From: Amorphochlora amoebiformis
Lineage: Eukaryota > Cercozoa > Chlorarachniophyceae
DNA: 64,000 nucleotides
NCBI GenBank assembly: GCA_054601695.1
Contig: BAAHQB010000007.1
Span: 434,001-498,000 of the forward strand
Direction of reading: 5' to 3'
Positions 1-50,907 of this stretch are shown here, piece after piece (position 1 is the stretch's first letter; each line of letters starts with the position of its first letter). Under the pieces are notes generated by a model. It saw nothing but the letters and a program-made list of their open reading frames with translations, did no database searches and had not been told where the DNA came from. A program made the position numbers and the translations under genes.

Positions 1-14
1 ATATATATATATAT

Positions 15-82
<68 letters not shown>

Positions 83-141
83 CATATATATAAATATACA
101 TTTATATTATATATATATATATATGATATATATATATATAT
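1..141. repeat. (TA)n microsatellite
   Basis: Nearly pure alternating TA with occasional C or G substitutions. It is the same tract type that fills most introns of the window. Because TATATA reads Tyr-Ile in either frame and on both strands, it creates long spurious open frames. No gene seen. Confidence 0.95.
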
Positions 142-445
142 GTACACGCATTTAGTAATAGAAAACGAGGTAAATGGAGAAATATACAAAGAAAGACAGA
201 GAGAGGAAAAGAGAGAAAGAAAACGATAGAGAGAGATACAAAGAGAGACAGGGAGAAGAGAAAGAGAGATAGGAAAAGAGATAGTAATCCAGAAAGAGAA
301 AGACAAATAATAGAAGCGGGAGAGATATATATATATGTATAATATATATATATATATATGATATATATATATATATACACGCACTTAGTAATAGAAAACG
401 AGGTAAATAGAGAAATATACAAAGAAAGACAGCGAGAGAAAATTG
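142..445. repeat. Direct duplication of about 65 bp embedded in purine-rich DNA
   Basis: The segment at about 146-208 (starting with a cacgcatttagtaatag motif) recurs almost unchanged at about 377-440, roughly 230 bp away, with (GA)-rich and (TA)n DNA between the copies. No splice-site-bounded open frame was found, so it is called only as a tandem duplication. Confidence 0.8.
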
Positions 446-890
446 AGAGGTTGGATACAGAAGACAGAGATACACGTATGAGAGATGGATACGTCAAAAC
501 GCGAGAAGAGGGATAGGTGGATTTACCAGAAAGAGTGAGATGCAACTAGAGATAGATGTATGGCAGACAGGTATAAAAAGAAGAGAGACACTACGAAAGA
601 GATACCAGTGAATGAGAGAGAGATGAAAAAAAAGATAGATAGACGAGTTAGAGAAACATATGGACGAGAGAGCGATATGAAATGAGAAAGAGAATGTGAG
701 ACACAGAGGGAGAGAGAGTGGAAGAGCGAGAGAGAGTGAGCGAGGGAGTGAGCGAGAGAGTGAGCGAGAGAGTGAGCGAGAAAGAAAAAGAGAATATGAA
801 GAGAGTGAGGGGAGATAGGGAGGGGGAGAGAGATAAAAGGAGGTGAGGTACCACTGAGCGAGGAAAAAGATAACCCATTCGAACTTAGCG
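446..890. repeat. GA-rich purine tract with 12-bp tandem repeats
   Basis: The plus strand is almost all purine. At about 725-780 a gtgagcgagaga-type 12-mer repeats four to five times. The Ser/Leu-rich open frames on the opposite strand are low-complexity translations of TC-rich sequence, not genes. Confidence 0.85.
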
Positions 891-1124
891 AACTCATCAG
901 CATCGGTGGCCACTGCGTATTTATAGTATTAATATTATATATATATATATATATATGTCATGTATATGTGCTAATTGCATACACACGTAAATATGAGTTT
1001 CTATACTGATATGTATATTTCTTTAATATGGATGTTGTATGTTTATATGTACAATATGTGTGTACATGTAATATGTGTATCTGTACACATACTAATATAT
1101 AATATGTATACATTTACATGTATA

Positions 1125-1187
<63 letters not shown>

Positions 1188-1540
1188 TATTTATATATAT
1201 ATATATATGATATATAATATATATATATACATATATATATATGTATATATGTATATATATATATATAATATATGCAAATATGTGTTATGCACATACTACT
1301 GTTACGAAAACAAAATATATGTATATTTATATACATGTATATATATATATATGTTTTTATACATATATAATATTATATATATATATATATGTATAAAAAT
1401 TTGTTTATATGCAATACAGTACCTAAGTTCGTGAGTTTTCCTTGGTCATATTCCACCTAGATAATACTTACAGATATGAGACTTGCGTATCGAATACAAA
1501 GTTTTTCAAAAAAATGCATATAGAGTACTAAAATAATTGT

Positions 1541-1582
<42 letters not shown>

Positions 1583-1810
1583 TAGACATATACATATATA
1601 ACATGTATGTATATATATATGTATATACATATATACATGCTCATATGTACATACATATATCGATATTGAGTTTTTCTATATACGTACATACCCCACCAGG
1701 ACAAAGATTTCGATAGGATAATATGGTTATGTTAGGTATCTGTAAAATAAGCATATGAATATTTATGCGCAAATATGCACAAAAATGTTTGTCTTATATG
1801 TATATCTAAG

Positions 1811-1854
<44 letters not shown>

Positions 1855-1939
1855 TATATATATATATATACATACATATATACATATGCATATATGTACA
1901 CACTCCCATACAATACATTAATAATATATAATAATAATA

Positions 1940-1994
<55 letters not shown>

Positions 1995-2340
1995 ATATAT
2001 ATATATATATATATCAATATTCATAGATAATATAAGTAAGAAAGTTTACGTGTTATATATTTGTTCATATATACACAGATATGCTTGTGTACATGTTTTA
2101 GATATATACTTACATACATATATATATATATATACATATATATATACATATGCATAAATATATGTATATGTATATACCGCGCACGGTAAGGGCATTGTGA
2201 ATGTCGCTTCATAAATTGCTTGAACCTAAATTATTATTATTATTATTATTTATACATATATATATATATATATACACATGTATTTTACATATATTTACAC
2301 ATACACACATATATGTATGTATGTATTCATATATATTTAC

Positions 2341-2401
<61 letters not shown>

Positions 2402-2677
2402 GTATGTACACAAATATAGTATATATAGATAATATATATAGAGATGCAAATCTTTATCGAATACAAACAAACTACCCAATTATTTATGCGTAAATGTATC
2501 TATATGCACATATGATATAATATATATATATGTATATATATATATACATACATACATATATATATATATATATGTATACATATGTACATATATATATTTA
2601 TATATATGTAATATATATATATATATACGTATACATATATATATATATATATATATGTGTGTGTACACCTATATATA

Positions 2678-2730
<53 letters not shown>

Positions 2731-2797
2731 TATATATTTATATATGTATACATATTAATTTAGGTATGTAAATATATACATATATACTATATATATA

Positions 2798-2837
<40 letters not shown>

Positions 2838-2856
2838 TTGTTTTAATATATATATG

Positions 2857-2888
<32 letters not shown>

Positions 2889-3111
2889 ATATGTACAACA
2901 TATTCAATAAATATAAATGTATAAATATTATATATCTATATATATATATATAGATATATATATAACATATACAATATACATATGCATATTTATCTATACA
3001 TATATATATATATATATAATATATATTGTTATAATATATATATATATATATATATGTAATATGTATAACATATATAATAAATATAAATATATATTTTTAT
3101 ATATATAGTAA

Positions 3112-3158
<47 letters not shown>

Positions 3159-3184
3159 AAAATATATTGTGTATATATATATAT

Positions 3185-3269
<85 letters not shown>

Positions 3270-3280
3270 ATTAACTTAAC
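891..3280. other. TA-microsatellite desert with three small unique islands
   Basis: Mostly (TA)n with interspersed TACA/TATG variants. Islands of non-repetitive sequence lie at about 1420-1540, 1675-1760 and 2175-2245 (the last ends in a short TTA trinucleotide run). The island at 1693-1733 is bounded by a CAG and a GTATCT on the plus strand but is open in only one frame and ends in TAG. I do not call a gene from it. Confidence 0.7.
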
Positions 3281-3660
3281 AGGATATATATGACACACGA
3301 TGATATATCCGCAAATATCAAATGTAGGTACCGAAGCAGATCTTGCATTAGTCATGATTCTGCAGGAGGTGAAATAGCAGTACTCCACACACGAAACTCG
3401 AAACAAGAGCGATATGAACAGAGCTATCACTGTCATTGTAAATACGTAGATGAGTACTTTTTTGCATAAAGTGAAATAGTAGTGCACACATATGCTCAAA
3501 GAGAGCGATCATTACAGAGATGTCACGAAGAATGTACATAAGCGAATATGTGATCTTTTTGGGATGTATATATGCTTCTGATATGATTAAATATTAGTGC
3601 TCCATATATGATCTGCTCTATCCAAGAGAGTTACAGAACTACACAATCTTACTGACAGAT
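3281..3660 (-). repeat. Three diverged ~115-bp repeats with short open segments
   Basis: On the minus strand, three related segments share a CTCTGT...CGCTCT...TATTTCAC-like core (about 3565-3640, 3460-3520 and 3350-3430). They are old tandem copies. Some are open for 20-60 codons and carry AG and GT at the edges, so one may be an additional 3' exon of the membrane-protein gene to the right, but no single model is favoured. Confidence 0.4.
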
Positions 3661-3686
3661 CCATTGATGTAGCTCTCAGATATGTA

Positions 3687-3759
<73 letters not shown>

Positions 3760-3820
3760 TCTCATTGCGATGGTAATATGTAAAGATGTTTCTACGTGCG
3801 TAAGTATGTAAATGTGTTGT

Positions 3821-11724
<7,904 letters not shown>

Positions 11725-11947
11725 GACGGGATATTTGAAAATATGTTGTCATCAAACTATTTTAGTTTTGGATGTTTTGCGTACTGGGTAGCGTACGTAT
11801 ACATATCTTTTTATATACATACATACATATTTATATATATATAAAAAATACATATGTAGATACACATACATATATATAATTATATATAATATATATACGT
11901 ATATATTTATATATAGGAATTATACATATATGTTAACAGATATATAC

Positions 11948-11978
<31 letters not shown>

Positions 11979-11990
11979 CGTGTGTGTGTA

Positions 11991-12054
<64 letters not shown>

Positions 12055-12197
12055 ATATATATATATATATATATGTTATATATATTAATGTATACATATA
12101 TATACATATATACATATATATATATATATATTATATATAGTTATATATGTATATAATATGTATATATATAAACATATATATATATCACATGTACGTG

Positions 12198-12229
<32 letters not shown>

Positions 12230-12275
12230 CATATATTTATGTATATATAGCTCATGCATATATATGTGTATATAG

Positions 12276-12327
<52 letters not shown>

Positions 12328-12432
12328 AACACATACACATATGTGTATGTATGTATATATATGTATGTGTATATATGTGTATAACATATATTATTTATAA
12401 ATATATACTATTTACAAATATAGTGTTCTATA

Positions 12433-12473
<41 letters not shown>

Positions 12474-12554
12474 GGATATATAGATAGCAATACTTTTTTG
12501 ATGTATTAATGAACATTAATTCTGTATAAAAACTAATCACTGGTCTTAATTGAA
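11725..12554. other. Intergenic spacer between genes A and B, (TA)n-rich
   Basis: A 50-bp unique stretch upstream of the gene A start (11725-11800) and then TA/TATG/TACA microsatellites to 12480. The region contains the gene A promoter, but I see no clear core element. The 12480-12554 end is the 3' flank of gene B. Confidence 0.6.
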
Positions 12555-15380
<2,826 letters not shown>

Positions 15381-15724
15381 CTTTCAACTCGAGATGTGAG
15401 CCCTTTCTTGCCGAACATCCGATTTTCCTCGCTTTTTCACGGTCACACGTGGCCTTTGCTAATTTGTCGCCTGATCATTATATCATTTGAGAATTGTCAC
15501 ATGTCACTCTGAAAAGTCACACACTTCTCATCAAACTTAACTTTTCGGCACCAAGACCCCTTAGTTGCCCCCCTACCCCCCCAAAAACAAATCTCAATCC
15601 CACTGCGTAAGGTTCCGTGTCCCTTTCTCCTTTCTCTCCCCGCCCCCTCTTCGTTTCCCCGAATCTTCAATTCGCCATATATTTCCACATTCTGAAACAC
15701 TTATCTTTCGCGTCTTGGAGCAGA
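15381..15724. promoter_or_regulatory. Bidirectional promoter region between genes B and C
   Basis: The start codons of gene B (minus, 15380) and gene C (plus, 15725) face away from each other across 344 bp that are free of (TA)n and GC-richer than the introns. Visible elements are a CACGTG palindrome at about 15446, three GTCACA-like boxes between 15443 and 15530, a C/T-rich stretch at 15560-15660 and a TATATTT at about 15677. No core promoter can be assigned with certainty. Confidence 0.55.
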
Positions 15725-28884
<13,160 letters not shown>

Positions 28885-30079
28885 GCCTAGTCTAGTATTA
28901 GTTCCGAATGAAGTTCCTAAGCACTAGCTAGACTAGCAACTTCGGGCGTGTCCCTGAGGCTAACATCTTGTCTTTTTTTCATCAATGGAAATATCTCGGT
29001 GCAGTAACATCAGTGACTAGAGTTCTAGAGAGTTGTTTGAGTAGTATGATCATGACTGCTATGATATATACCTAGATATACATACATATATATATATTAT
29101 ATATATATATATATATTTATATTATATTTATATATATATATATATTTATATATTTATATATATATATACTAGATATATCATTATCTAGATATAAAAGTGT
29201 GCCAATATCATAAGACTACTAGGACTACTACCAAGCTATGGCATGTATATATATATCCGATAGTAATGTACCTAGTGTGCGAGTATCATTTATATATATA
29301 TTGGATTACATGTATGAGTCATTTACTAGATTTATGACTCTAGATACATTCTAGATATTACAGTAGATAATTTATTGAATTTATAGTATTTAGATATATA
29401 CTACGGTCTAGATCATGAGTATAGAATATCAGTGTCTAGAGTGTACATAAGGTATATATCACAGTATCCGATGATACATCTAGTATATACTATAGTATAT
29501 ATCCAGTATATTTGTACATACATCTACCGTGGCGGTATGTATATACACTACGTCTGCAACTGTGTTACACGTCATTTCGGTAAGCTCGCGTGCACGCAGC
29601 CATTCCCACTATCCGGATACCTTCGGTCCCGGACAACCCCACTTACTGGTCATTGGGCCTATCCCACTTACTGGTCATTGGGCCTATCCCACAGCTGGTT
29701 GACGCGTAGGATACCGCTCCCAGGAGCGCTTCGACGTAGATAGGGAGGTGGTAGTGGTGATTGGTCATTCCTGTCATCCACCGTGACGGCCCTGTTAAGG
29801 TCCGAGAATATTAGAAATCACCTAAATCTTGAGTTCATCTACATATAAGCATCTCCAATATCTTCAATATCTTATTCCAGATATCTAACCTCTCAAAACC
29901 AAGAAACCTTGTGAGTTTGGGTGAATTTACCTAATAATGAATACACAATCCTCCAACGCGATAGGACGTCATTGCCAAGCCTTCCCGGCAAGAAAAGCTT
30001 CTCTGTGCAGACGTCTCAAGAACGAAAGTTCGTCCGTCCTTTATCTACTAGGAGGCATATAATAATTTTTCTTCCAACC
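28885..30079. other. Intergenic region C-D, TAG-rich, with a 25-bp direct repeat
   Basis: Contains many TAGAT/CTAG words and little (TA)n apart from 29080-29170. A perfect 25-bp tandem duplication (cccacttactggtcattggg...) lies at 29638-29662 and 29663-29687. The GC-richer part from 29560 to 29780 has no supported frame. It must include the gene C terminator and the gene D promoter. Confidence 0.6.
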
Positions 30080-30731
30080 ATGCAAAGCGATTCATTCCAC
30101 GATGGAGAAAGGTTCCCGAATTCGAAGTTCCGGTCCAAAACTGTTCACCCTTACGTCCTTTACACGTCATTTCTCGTCGGACTGGCCTAAAATGTCAACA
30201 AATTCATCTGTTTAGGCCAGAAATTGAGGAAGAGAGGTTGAATCCGCAGCCGATTGGCGGTCTTCGCGTTGGAAATGGGAGATACGTCATCGAGACGAAA
30301 AGGCTAGCAAAGGGAGCCAGCTGTTCGGTAAGAATATTGGATAGCATGCACATGGATAAAAATATAATACAATCACCTTTAAGTATATTACTTCTTAAAC
30401 GGCATATATTATACTATTAGTACAGAAATTCTGTTTTACTATCAGTACAGAGATTCTATTGGCGAAGATGCGTGTAGGTGTGAGGGTGTGTATGCTTCAT
30501 GTAAATATATTAATTTTTAGAACAGTTATACACACATTTATACATTTAAATATTTACAGATATATAATGTGTGTACATATATACCGTTCAATGTGTACAT
30601 ATAGCATAATGGTATACACATACATAAGTACATATACATTTAAGTTTATAATATATATATTTATATATATATATATATATATTATATACAAATATATTTG
30701 TATGTGTGTATACTTATATCTTGATATATTG

Positions 30732-30764
<33 letters not shown>

Positions 30765-31000
30765 AATATTAAACTTAAAATTTCTTATACGTATATTTAT
30801 CCACAAGTTTTTTATGATACATATGTATAAGTATGAAAATATAGGTACGTGCGGGGTTTGATATGAGGACGAATTGCAAAGTCGCGGTAAAATTATTTCT
30901 TTGTCTACATTTTTTCATACATGGTTATTATTCCTTTGTATATACTTTCAAATCATAGTATGTATACAAAATGACATATCCAAATGCATACTTGTATGTA

Positions 31001-31058
<58 letters not shown>

Positions 31059-31105
31059 TTATATATATATATATAGTATTATATATATATATATATATTA
31101 TATAT

Positions 31106-31154
<49 letters not shown>

Positions 31155-31451
31155 CTGATATACATATGTGTACGAATAAAGAGAGATGGTGAGAAATATG
31201 CGCCCTGTACATTGGTCTCTTAACCTCACCATTTCAACAGGTTAAGTTCTACGATGAAGATAGCAACAATGCGTTTGGGCGTGAGAGATACGTATTATCC
31301 CGTGTGAAACATAAGAACGTTATCGCTATGGTCGAGGCATTATGGTTCACGACGGATGAAGGGGGTGAGGAAGAAAATGATTTTGACCAGTTTCTTCTTA
31401 TGTACACTTTAAATGAATATTAATATACATACATTCAATATATACATACAC

Positions 31452-31502
<51 letters not shown>

Positions 31503-31847
31503 TATGCATACTATTTACACATTCATATTATCAATAGAGGAAGGCGTGATAGTTCAGGAGTTCGCACACCATGGAGACTTGTTAGGTATATAATTTAACT
31601 ATAGAGACGCTCAATGTAACTAAATGGGATATATATTCATATACATATGAATGCATCATATGTACATACATATCTGCATAAGAATACAGTCTATATATCT
31701 ATATTATCTCTGTCTATATATGCATATATAAAATATCATAATGTATGTATATTTTCATAAAAACAGACACATATATATATATATATATATATACATACAA
31801 CCCATATATACATTATAGATATCTAAACTTAGACAATATATGTTATG

Positions 31848-31880
<33 letters not shown>

Positions 31881-32319
31881 ATATATTCAGATCACATAAT
31901 TGAGTATGGAGAACTGGAACCCGACCTTGGGCGCGCTTTTGCTCTACAGATAATTCAAGGCCTCACGGTATTATATGTATGCTATATGCACTCATAATTA
32001 AAGGCCTCACGATACTATAAAATATACAATGAATAATATATATATATTTATATATATATGTATATAATATTACATATATATATATATATATTATATGTAT
32101 ATATTTAGATATATGTATGTACGTGTGCGTATGTATGTGAATATGCGTAATTCTGGCCTGATGCTAATATATATGTGACAAAATCTGAGACCTAACAGCA
32201 ATACATGTGAATAGCATATATATATATATATGTATATATATATGTATATATCAATATATGTCATATCATGTATAATTTAAATAATCATACATGTATATAT
32301 ATATACAGGCATGTGCATA

Positions 32320-32375
<56 letters not shown>

Positions 32376-32456
32376 GTACATTTTTACGTATATAGATACA
32401 TATTTCTTCCATATGCTTCTTCGTATTTGTGTAAGATTATATTTTATATGTATATA

Positions 32457-32490
<34 letters not shown>

Positions 32491-32660
32491 GTAATATATA
32501 TATATATATATACATGTATAGAAATCATAATTTTCAACTGTGTGATGTGCATTATAAACACGAGTACATTAGCCATAATGTACACAAGTACATTAGCCAT
32601 TATGTAATATATTTCTAAATAACTTAAATTTATGCCTCAACATATACACATACACACACA

Positions 32661-32697
<37 letters not shown>

Positions 32698-33489
32698 TTG
32701 TTTATAATATAAAAATACATATTATATATATACAGGTATATATATATATATGTTATTTTATACATATATATGTATATATATATATATATACATAGTAAAT
32801 AAATATTAAGAGATGTTTCCATATACATATATGTATGTATAATGTAATATACATACACATAATATAATATATATATATATATAATATATATTATATCTGT
32901 ACCTATATTAAGGCAATGCAAAAGGCAGGGATATACCACAGAGATGTTAAACCGGAGAATATCTTAATCTCAGAAGACTTCACGGCCAAAATCTGCGATT
33001 TTGGGTTCTTTCATTTCTTTAAATTATACACATGTATAATACACACATACATAACATACATACATACATACAAATATACATATATACACACATAATATAT
33101 ACATACACACATATGTATTGTTAGTAACAGGATTTTCACATATATGGTACGTGTAGTATTTTTATATTATATGCACATACAAACATAAACATAATATCCA
33201 TAATACATATACACATACATACATATACATGCATATAAATACATGTACATCTTCATTTTTATGTAAGTCATATACATACAATATATATATTTACATTTAT
33301 ATTATATTACACACATATACATATACATATATAAATACACATATATATATATATATGCATGTATATGTATGTGTGAACATAAATAATTTACATGAATAAA
33401 TATATATGTATGTATATAATATATATATATATATATATGTATAAAAATATATATATATATATATATTGAATATGTATATATATATATAC

Positions 33490-33538
<49 letters not shown>

Positions 33539-33746
33539 ATATTTAAAAAGATTTAAATATATATATATATATATATAATGTATATATATATATATATAAT
33601 ATATATATATACCTATATAGTTTTTCGGGGATACTAAAGGCTGATGGCAAGCTCCAACCAATGAGGTTTGCAAAATAGTATGAATATGAATGAAAGTACG
33701 TGTAGATATATATATACAGTTATATATTTCTACATATTATAAATAT

Positions 33747-33790
<44 letters not shown>

Positions 33791-34000
33791 TATACATGAA
33801 CAAACATTTTATTTATGTATAATATACCCATATGTTGCAATCCGCACATATACAGTGAGACGTCTATGAGTACCCGGGTGGGCTCTCTCTCATATATGGC
33901 ACCTGAGGTTTTCAAGGTATACCGACGAATCTCACTCCTCGTGCCTCGCTCTCCTTCCTTTTCAACCCCCCGTACAATAGGCTATATATATATATGTATG

Positions 34001-34032
<32 letters not shown>

Positions 34033-34202
34033 AATAAATATATAATATATATATATTTATATATATATGTATGTATATATATATATACTCATATACATAT
34101 ATAATTCATATATTACATATTCATACATATAATATACATATATATATATATATATATATATTCATATATATGTATATATATGTATATGTGAGTGTAATAT
34201 GT

Positions 34203-34244
<42 letters not shown>

Positions 34245-34654
34245 AAAATATATATATGTATATATGTATATTAAGTATTTAAAATATGCATGTTGTGTGC
34301 CATACGTGTATCACATATCAGAACAAGATGCATACACTAAATATCAGGACGTGCCCCAGACTGAGGCCATTGACGTTTGGTCCTTGGGAGTAACCATATT
34401 CGTTATGCTCACCGGAGCCCCACCGTATGTACGACCGATAGCTACCATGGACCCATGGTATGTGGTTAATTGTACAGCTTTTGTACGGATCTGTGGTTTA
34501 TTTTTGTACAAGAATATGTATTTGATGTATACACATATACATATGTATATTCCAAAGATATTCGTTGTTTTTTTTTTTTAAGCCTTCCTCCTTTATAATC
34601 GTGTTTTTGAACCGTAGAAAAGCAAGAGAATGTTTGCACACACAAGCATGTGCC

Positions 34655-34722
<68 letters not shown>

Positions 34723-34972
34723 TTATATATGTATATTTATATATATTATATATAGCAATATATATATAAATATACAAATACCAATACAAATATATATATA
34801 TATACATATTAATTACACACACGTTGTATATGTTATATGTATGTATGTGTGTGTATATATATATTTACATACATACATGTGTATGTATATATATATATAT
34901 ATATATGTATGTATATATAAATGTAAAATATATAATGTGCATGCATGTATTATATATATGTATTTATATTAT

Positions 34973-35014
<42 letters not shown>

Positions 35015-35486
35015 TGCATGTATACATATTTCTTAGGGAAAAAGAAAAGGAAGAAAGATTCTTGTATGTACATGCTTGTATCTATATGTGTATATGTATA
35101 CGCATCTTTTTTAGGTATTCACATATGTATAGGTTTGCGATGCTGAAATATGACCGAGAGAACTTTTGGAAATGCCAGGAGAAAGAAAGAGGTTATTTCT
35201 TAAAAACACACATATATATGCACATACATATTACTATATATATTATGCATATCCCTGTAGATGTAATGTACATGTATACATGTATATCTATACACACGTA
35301 CGTATGCGACGATAGAAAATATATGAATATATTAACATATATCCAATAGGTGTAACGACAATACATGCATATCATGGTATACATGTGCATACATAGACAC
35401 ATATAGACATCACATAGATATAGTACAATGTTTTTACATACATATTATACATATATACCATTATGTCCAAATGTATATAATTATAC

Positions 35487-35536
<50 letters not shown>

Positions 35537-35560
35537 CATATATATTATAAATATATATGC

Positions 35561-35594
<34 letters not shown>

Positions 35595-35837
35595 ATATAT
35601 ATATGTATATATACATTGTATATACCTATATGACGTAACTCAGCTCAACCCTACTGCTCTGAATTCAAAGAATTGATGGACAGTATGCTGTGCTTCGATC
35701 CGACGTCTCGTATCACCCTCCGCGACATCCCAGACGCTAATTGGTTCAAACAGGCTAGCCACGGCCTCTCCCAGAAGCAGATTCGGGAGAGATTTGAGAA
35801 TAGGTTGAAAGATAAACCCATGACCATTAACCCCTAG
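30080..35837 (+). CDS. Gene D: serine/threonine protein kinase, 12 exons
   Basis: Exons: 30080-30165, 30216-30327, 30845-30886, 31241-31364, 31538-31585, 31891-31967, 32913-33004, 33621-33665, 33856-33916, 34276-34457, 35115-35191, 35644-35837 (TAG). 1140 nt, 379 aa. Kinase landmarks: Gly-loop region LAKGASCSV (about 59-67), beta-3 lysine in KVAVKFY (Lys82), alpha-C Glu95 (FGRERYVL), HRDVKPEN (172-179), DFG (192-194), [15 protein letters not shown] (212-226), DVWSLGV (262-268), FDPTSRIT near the C-terminus. The lysine after HRD and the activation-segment style indicate a Ser/Thr kinase, possibly CAMK/SNF1-like (inference). The kinase domain fills almost the whole protein. Exons 3 and 8 are 42-45 nt and were recognised because they restore missing kinase motifs in phase. 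Uncertain points: the exon 1 start and the exon 10 acceptor (TTAAG at 34275; a better-looking CAG at 34319-34321 would break the frame). Confidence 0.9.
31994..32016 (+). repeat. Partial copy of gene D exon 6 end
   Basis: ataattaaaggcctcacgatac repeats the exon 6 end plus donor (ATAATTCAAGGCCTCACG|gtatta, ending 31967), 43 bp downstream. The donor has become gatact. Confidence 0.75.
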
Positions 35838-36560
35838 TGGCAATCAGCGATGTTCACCAGGCGAGCACAGTTGACTTTGTAAACAGTTGGTTTACTTGAT
35901 ACGAATCCTCTCAGTCGAGCAGTGATTACGATTACTGCTAACAGGAAGTCCCACTTAGTGACCACGAATAGACAGATATGAAATTCTGAGAGTTCTGCTA
36001 AATCTAGACTAAATCTTGTTAATGCAGACATCGGATTACTGAGTCCCGGGTTATAGTATATGTTCTAGCCGCTACAATGACTAGAATGAGTTCTACTATG
36101 ATATATAATCAAGTATGTGTTAGTCAAAGTTTAGTTTTATTATCATGTCGCCTGACGTGCATGCTGTAACGCGCGGGTCGTGGTCTCTTGACTATGACAC
36201 ACAACAAAAAAAATACCAGTTTATATATAGTATGTGTATGTACTATCGGATACTAGTGACTAGTACTAGTGAATAATAGTACTATGCCATGATCATGTAT
36301 GCCAGACTATATGATATTCATAGCATTTTATTTGAAAATAAATACGTACAAATCGTGACATGCGTATTACATTATTACATCAATTTGGAAGTTTACAAAG
36401 GTCTAACGTACTTACGGGCTCTCTGATACGGTACATCATGAATACGCAATGATTATACCTACTATAGTAAATATTTATATATATATCTATTTTCTATACA
36501 CTATGATATATGATATATATATATATATACATACATATATGTACATATCTACATTTCTAG
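35838..36560. other. Intergenic region D-E, first part, TAGTACTAG-rich
   Basis: Unique sequence with many CTAG/GTAC words (for example at 36250-36290), little microsatellite, no supported gene. Confidence 0.55.
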
Positions 36561-36564
36561 TATT

Positions 36565-36900
36565 TCAGTGGCTGTTGGAGTGGGGGAGAAGGAGCATCAG
36601 GTTCATGATATAGTGAAAGGAGAAGATACGATTTTCGTGTACAATAGCAAGTAGAACTTGTGTCTCACGAGGCCTCTTGCAGGGATACAGGCCGTCGGAA
36701 GCCGAAGCCACGGGCACGAAGTTATTGTTGGCATCAAGCTCTTGAACAGTTTGCCATCGGAACTGTGGAGACGTCATACTGAGTGGTTGTGGTACATGTA
36801 TATTCACAAGCTTGATCGGGACTTGACGAGCGCACCTTGACGTTAAAGATGACTTCAGCTCGGAGGTACCATAATCTGAATCGTCGCCCTGATGCGCATC
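36565..36900 (-). CDS. Hypothetical open frame in the D-E interval
   Basis: The minus strand is open for about 110 codons ending in TGA at 36565-36567, including FRWQTVQELDANNNFVPVAS and RPRETQVLLAIVHENRIF. Composition is normal rather than low complexity, and the region from 36565 to 37600 is GC-richer than the introns. Overlapping minus-strand frames at 36860-37080 are also open (for example KLVAKFNGVHYINRK), so this could be a decayed gene or mobile-element remnant. No start, splice pattern or family can be assigned. Confidence 0.25.
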   Translation of the reverse strand, partial: DAHQGDDSDYGTSELKSSLTSRCARQVPIKLVNIHVPQPLSMTSPQFRWQTVQELDANNNFVPVASASDGLYPCKRPRETQVLLAIVHENRIFSFHYIMNLMLLLPHSNSH

Positions 36901-37861
36901 TTTCGATTAATGTAGTGTACACCGTTGAATTTAGCTACCAGCTTGATGGTTATGTCAACTACCAACGAGATCTGGAAACGAGCCAGATACTGTAGGCACC
37001 AAGACAGCGAAACAAGAGAATACACGTTTTGCCTAACACACTTCGCTGGGGGTTCGGTTGCGACATTACACGATAGAACACAAGCTAAAGCTTCAAGTTC
37101 AGCTCAAATTGGCTTACTTGATTAGTATACAATCTTTAAGGGGCCTCATGCTGAACCCGAAGTAAGACTCACTCGGGGACCACGTTGCAGCCATCAAAAC
37201 GTGGTTAGTATACCGATATCTCTCTGTGGTGTCACTAGAACCTGGTTCTGCATACCAAAGCGGGGACCATGGTGACAATAGAATCTGGTTTCCGATACCA
37301 AAATCGCCCCCATGATGGCACTACCCGCGCATCGATGCAGAATAGGTCCACGTCAGTGCCCCTGTTATTCTGGCATCTGCATTGTACGGTCACTAAGGAT
37401 GACAGTTTGCGACCCTCGATCGTTGTGAGAGACAATAAAATCACATTGCATACGGTCCGACGTCGAAGGTACCGTGCAGAATTGTGTTGTCTATCCGATG
37501 CGTTGCCTTGCCTTCCTCTGAAGTGCTCCATTTGCGTTGCTGGAAGTAAATCAACATGCTGTCGCTGTGTGAGCCGCCGGAATGTGATTGTGTTGTCAAA
37601 CCCATAAAGATGTGTTTCACACGGAATTATAGACCTATAATAAACTGAAATAATAACATTAACCTATAACAAACGAAAAAGTAAATTTACGTAATATATG
37701 TGTTCAAAACCCGTAAATATCCGGCATTATCCGCCAACGCCATTCGACACGTGTGATAATATCTTGCCCGAAAAGAAAATAATTTGTCGGCGCTTCCATT
37801 TGCAGACAAAGCCCAACGTGCGCAGTTCCGGCCCTTTGTTATTGCTGCAAGTATCAACAAT

Positions 37862-50907
<13,046 letters not shown>

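Noticed and set aside
29921-30190. 89-codon frame just upstream of the kinase, starting at GTG
   Set aside because: Only its last part (from ATG 30080) joins the kinase in phase; the upstream portion has no start and is most likely 5' UTR.
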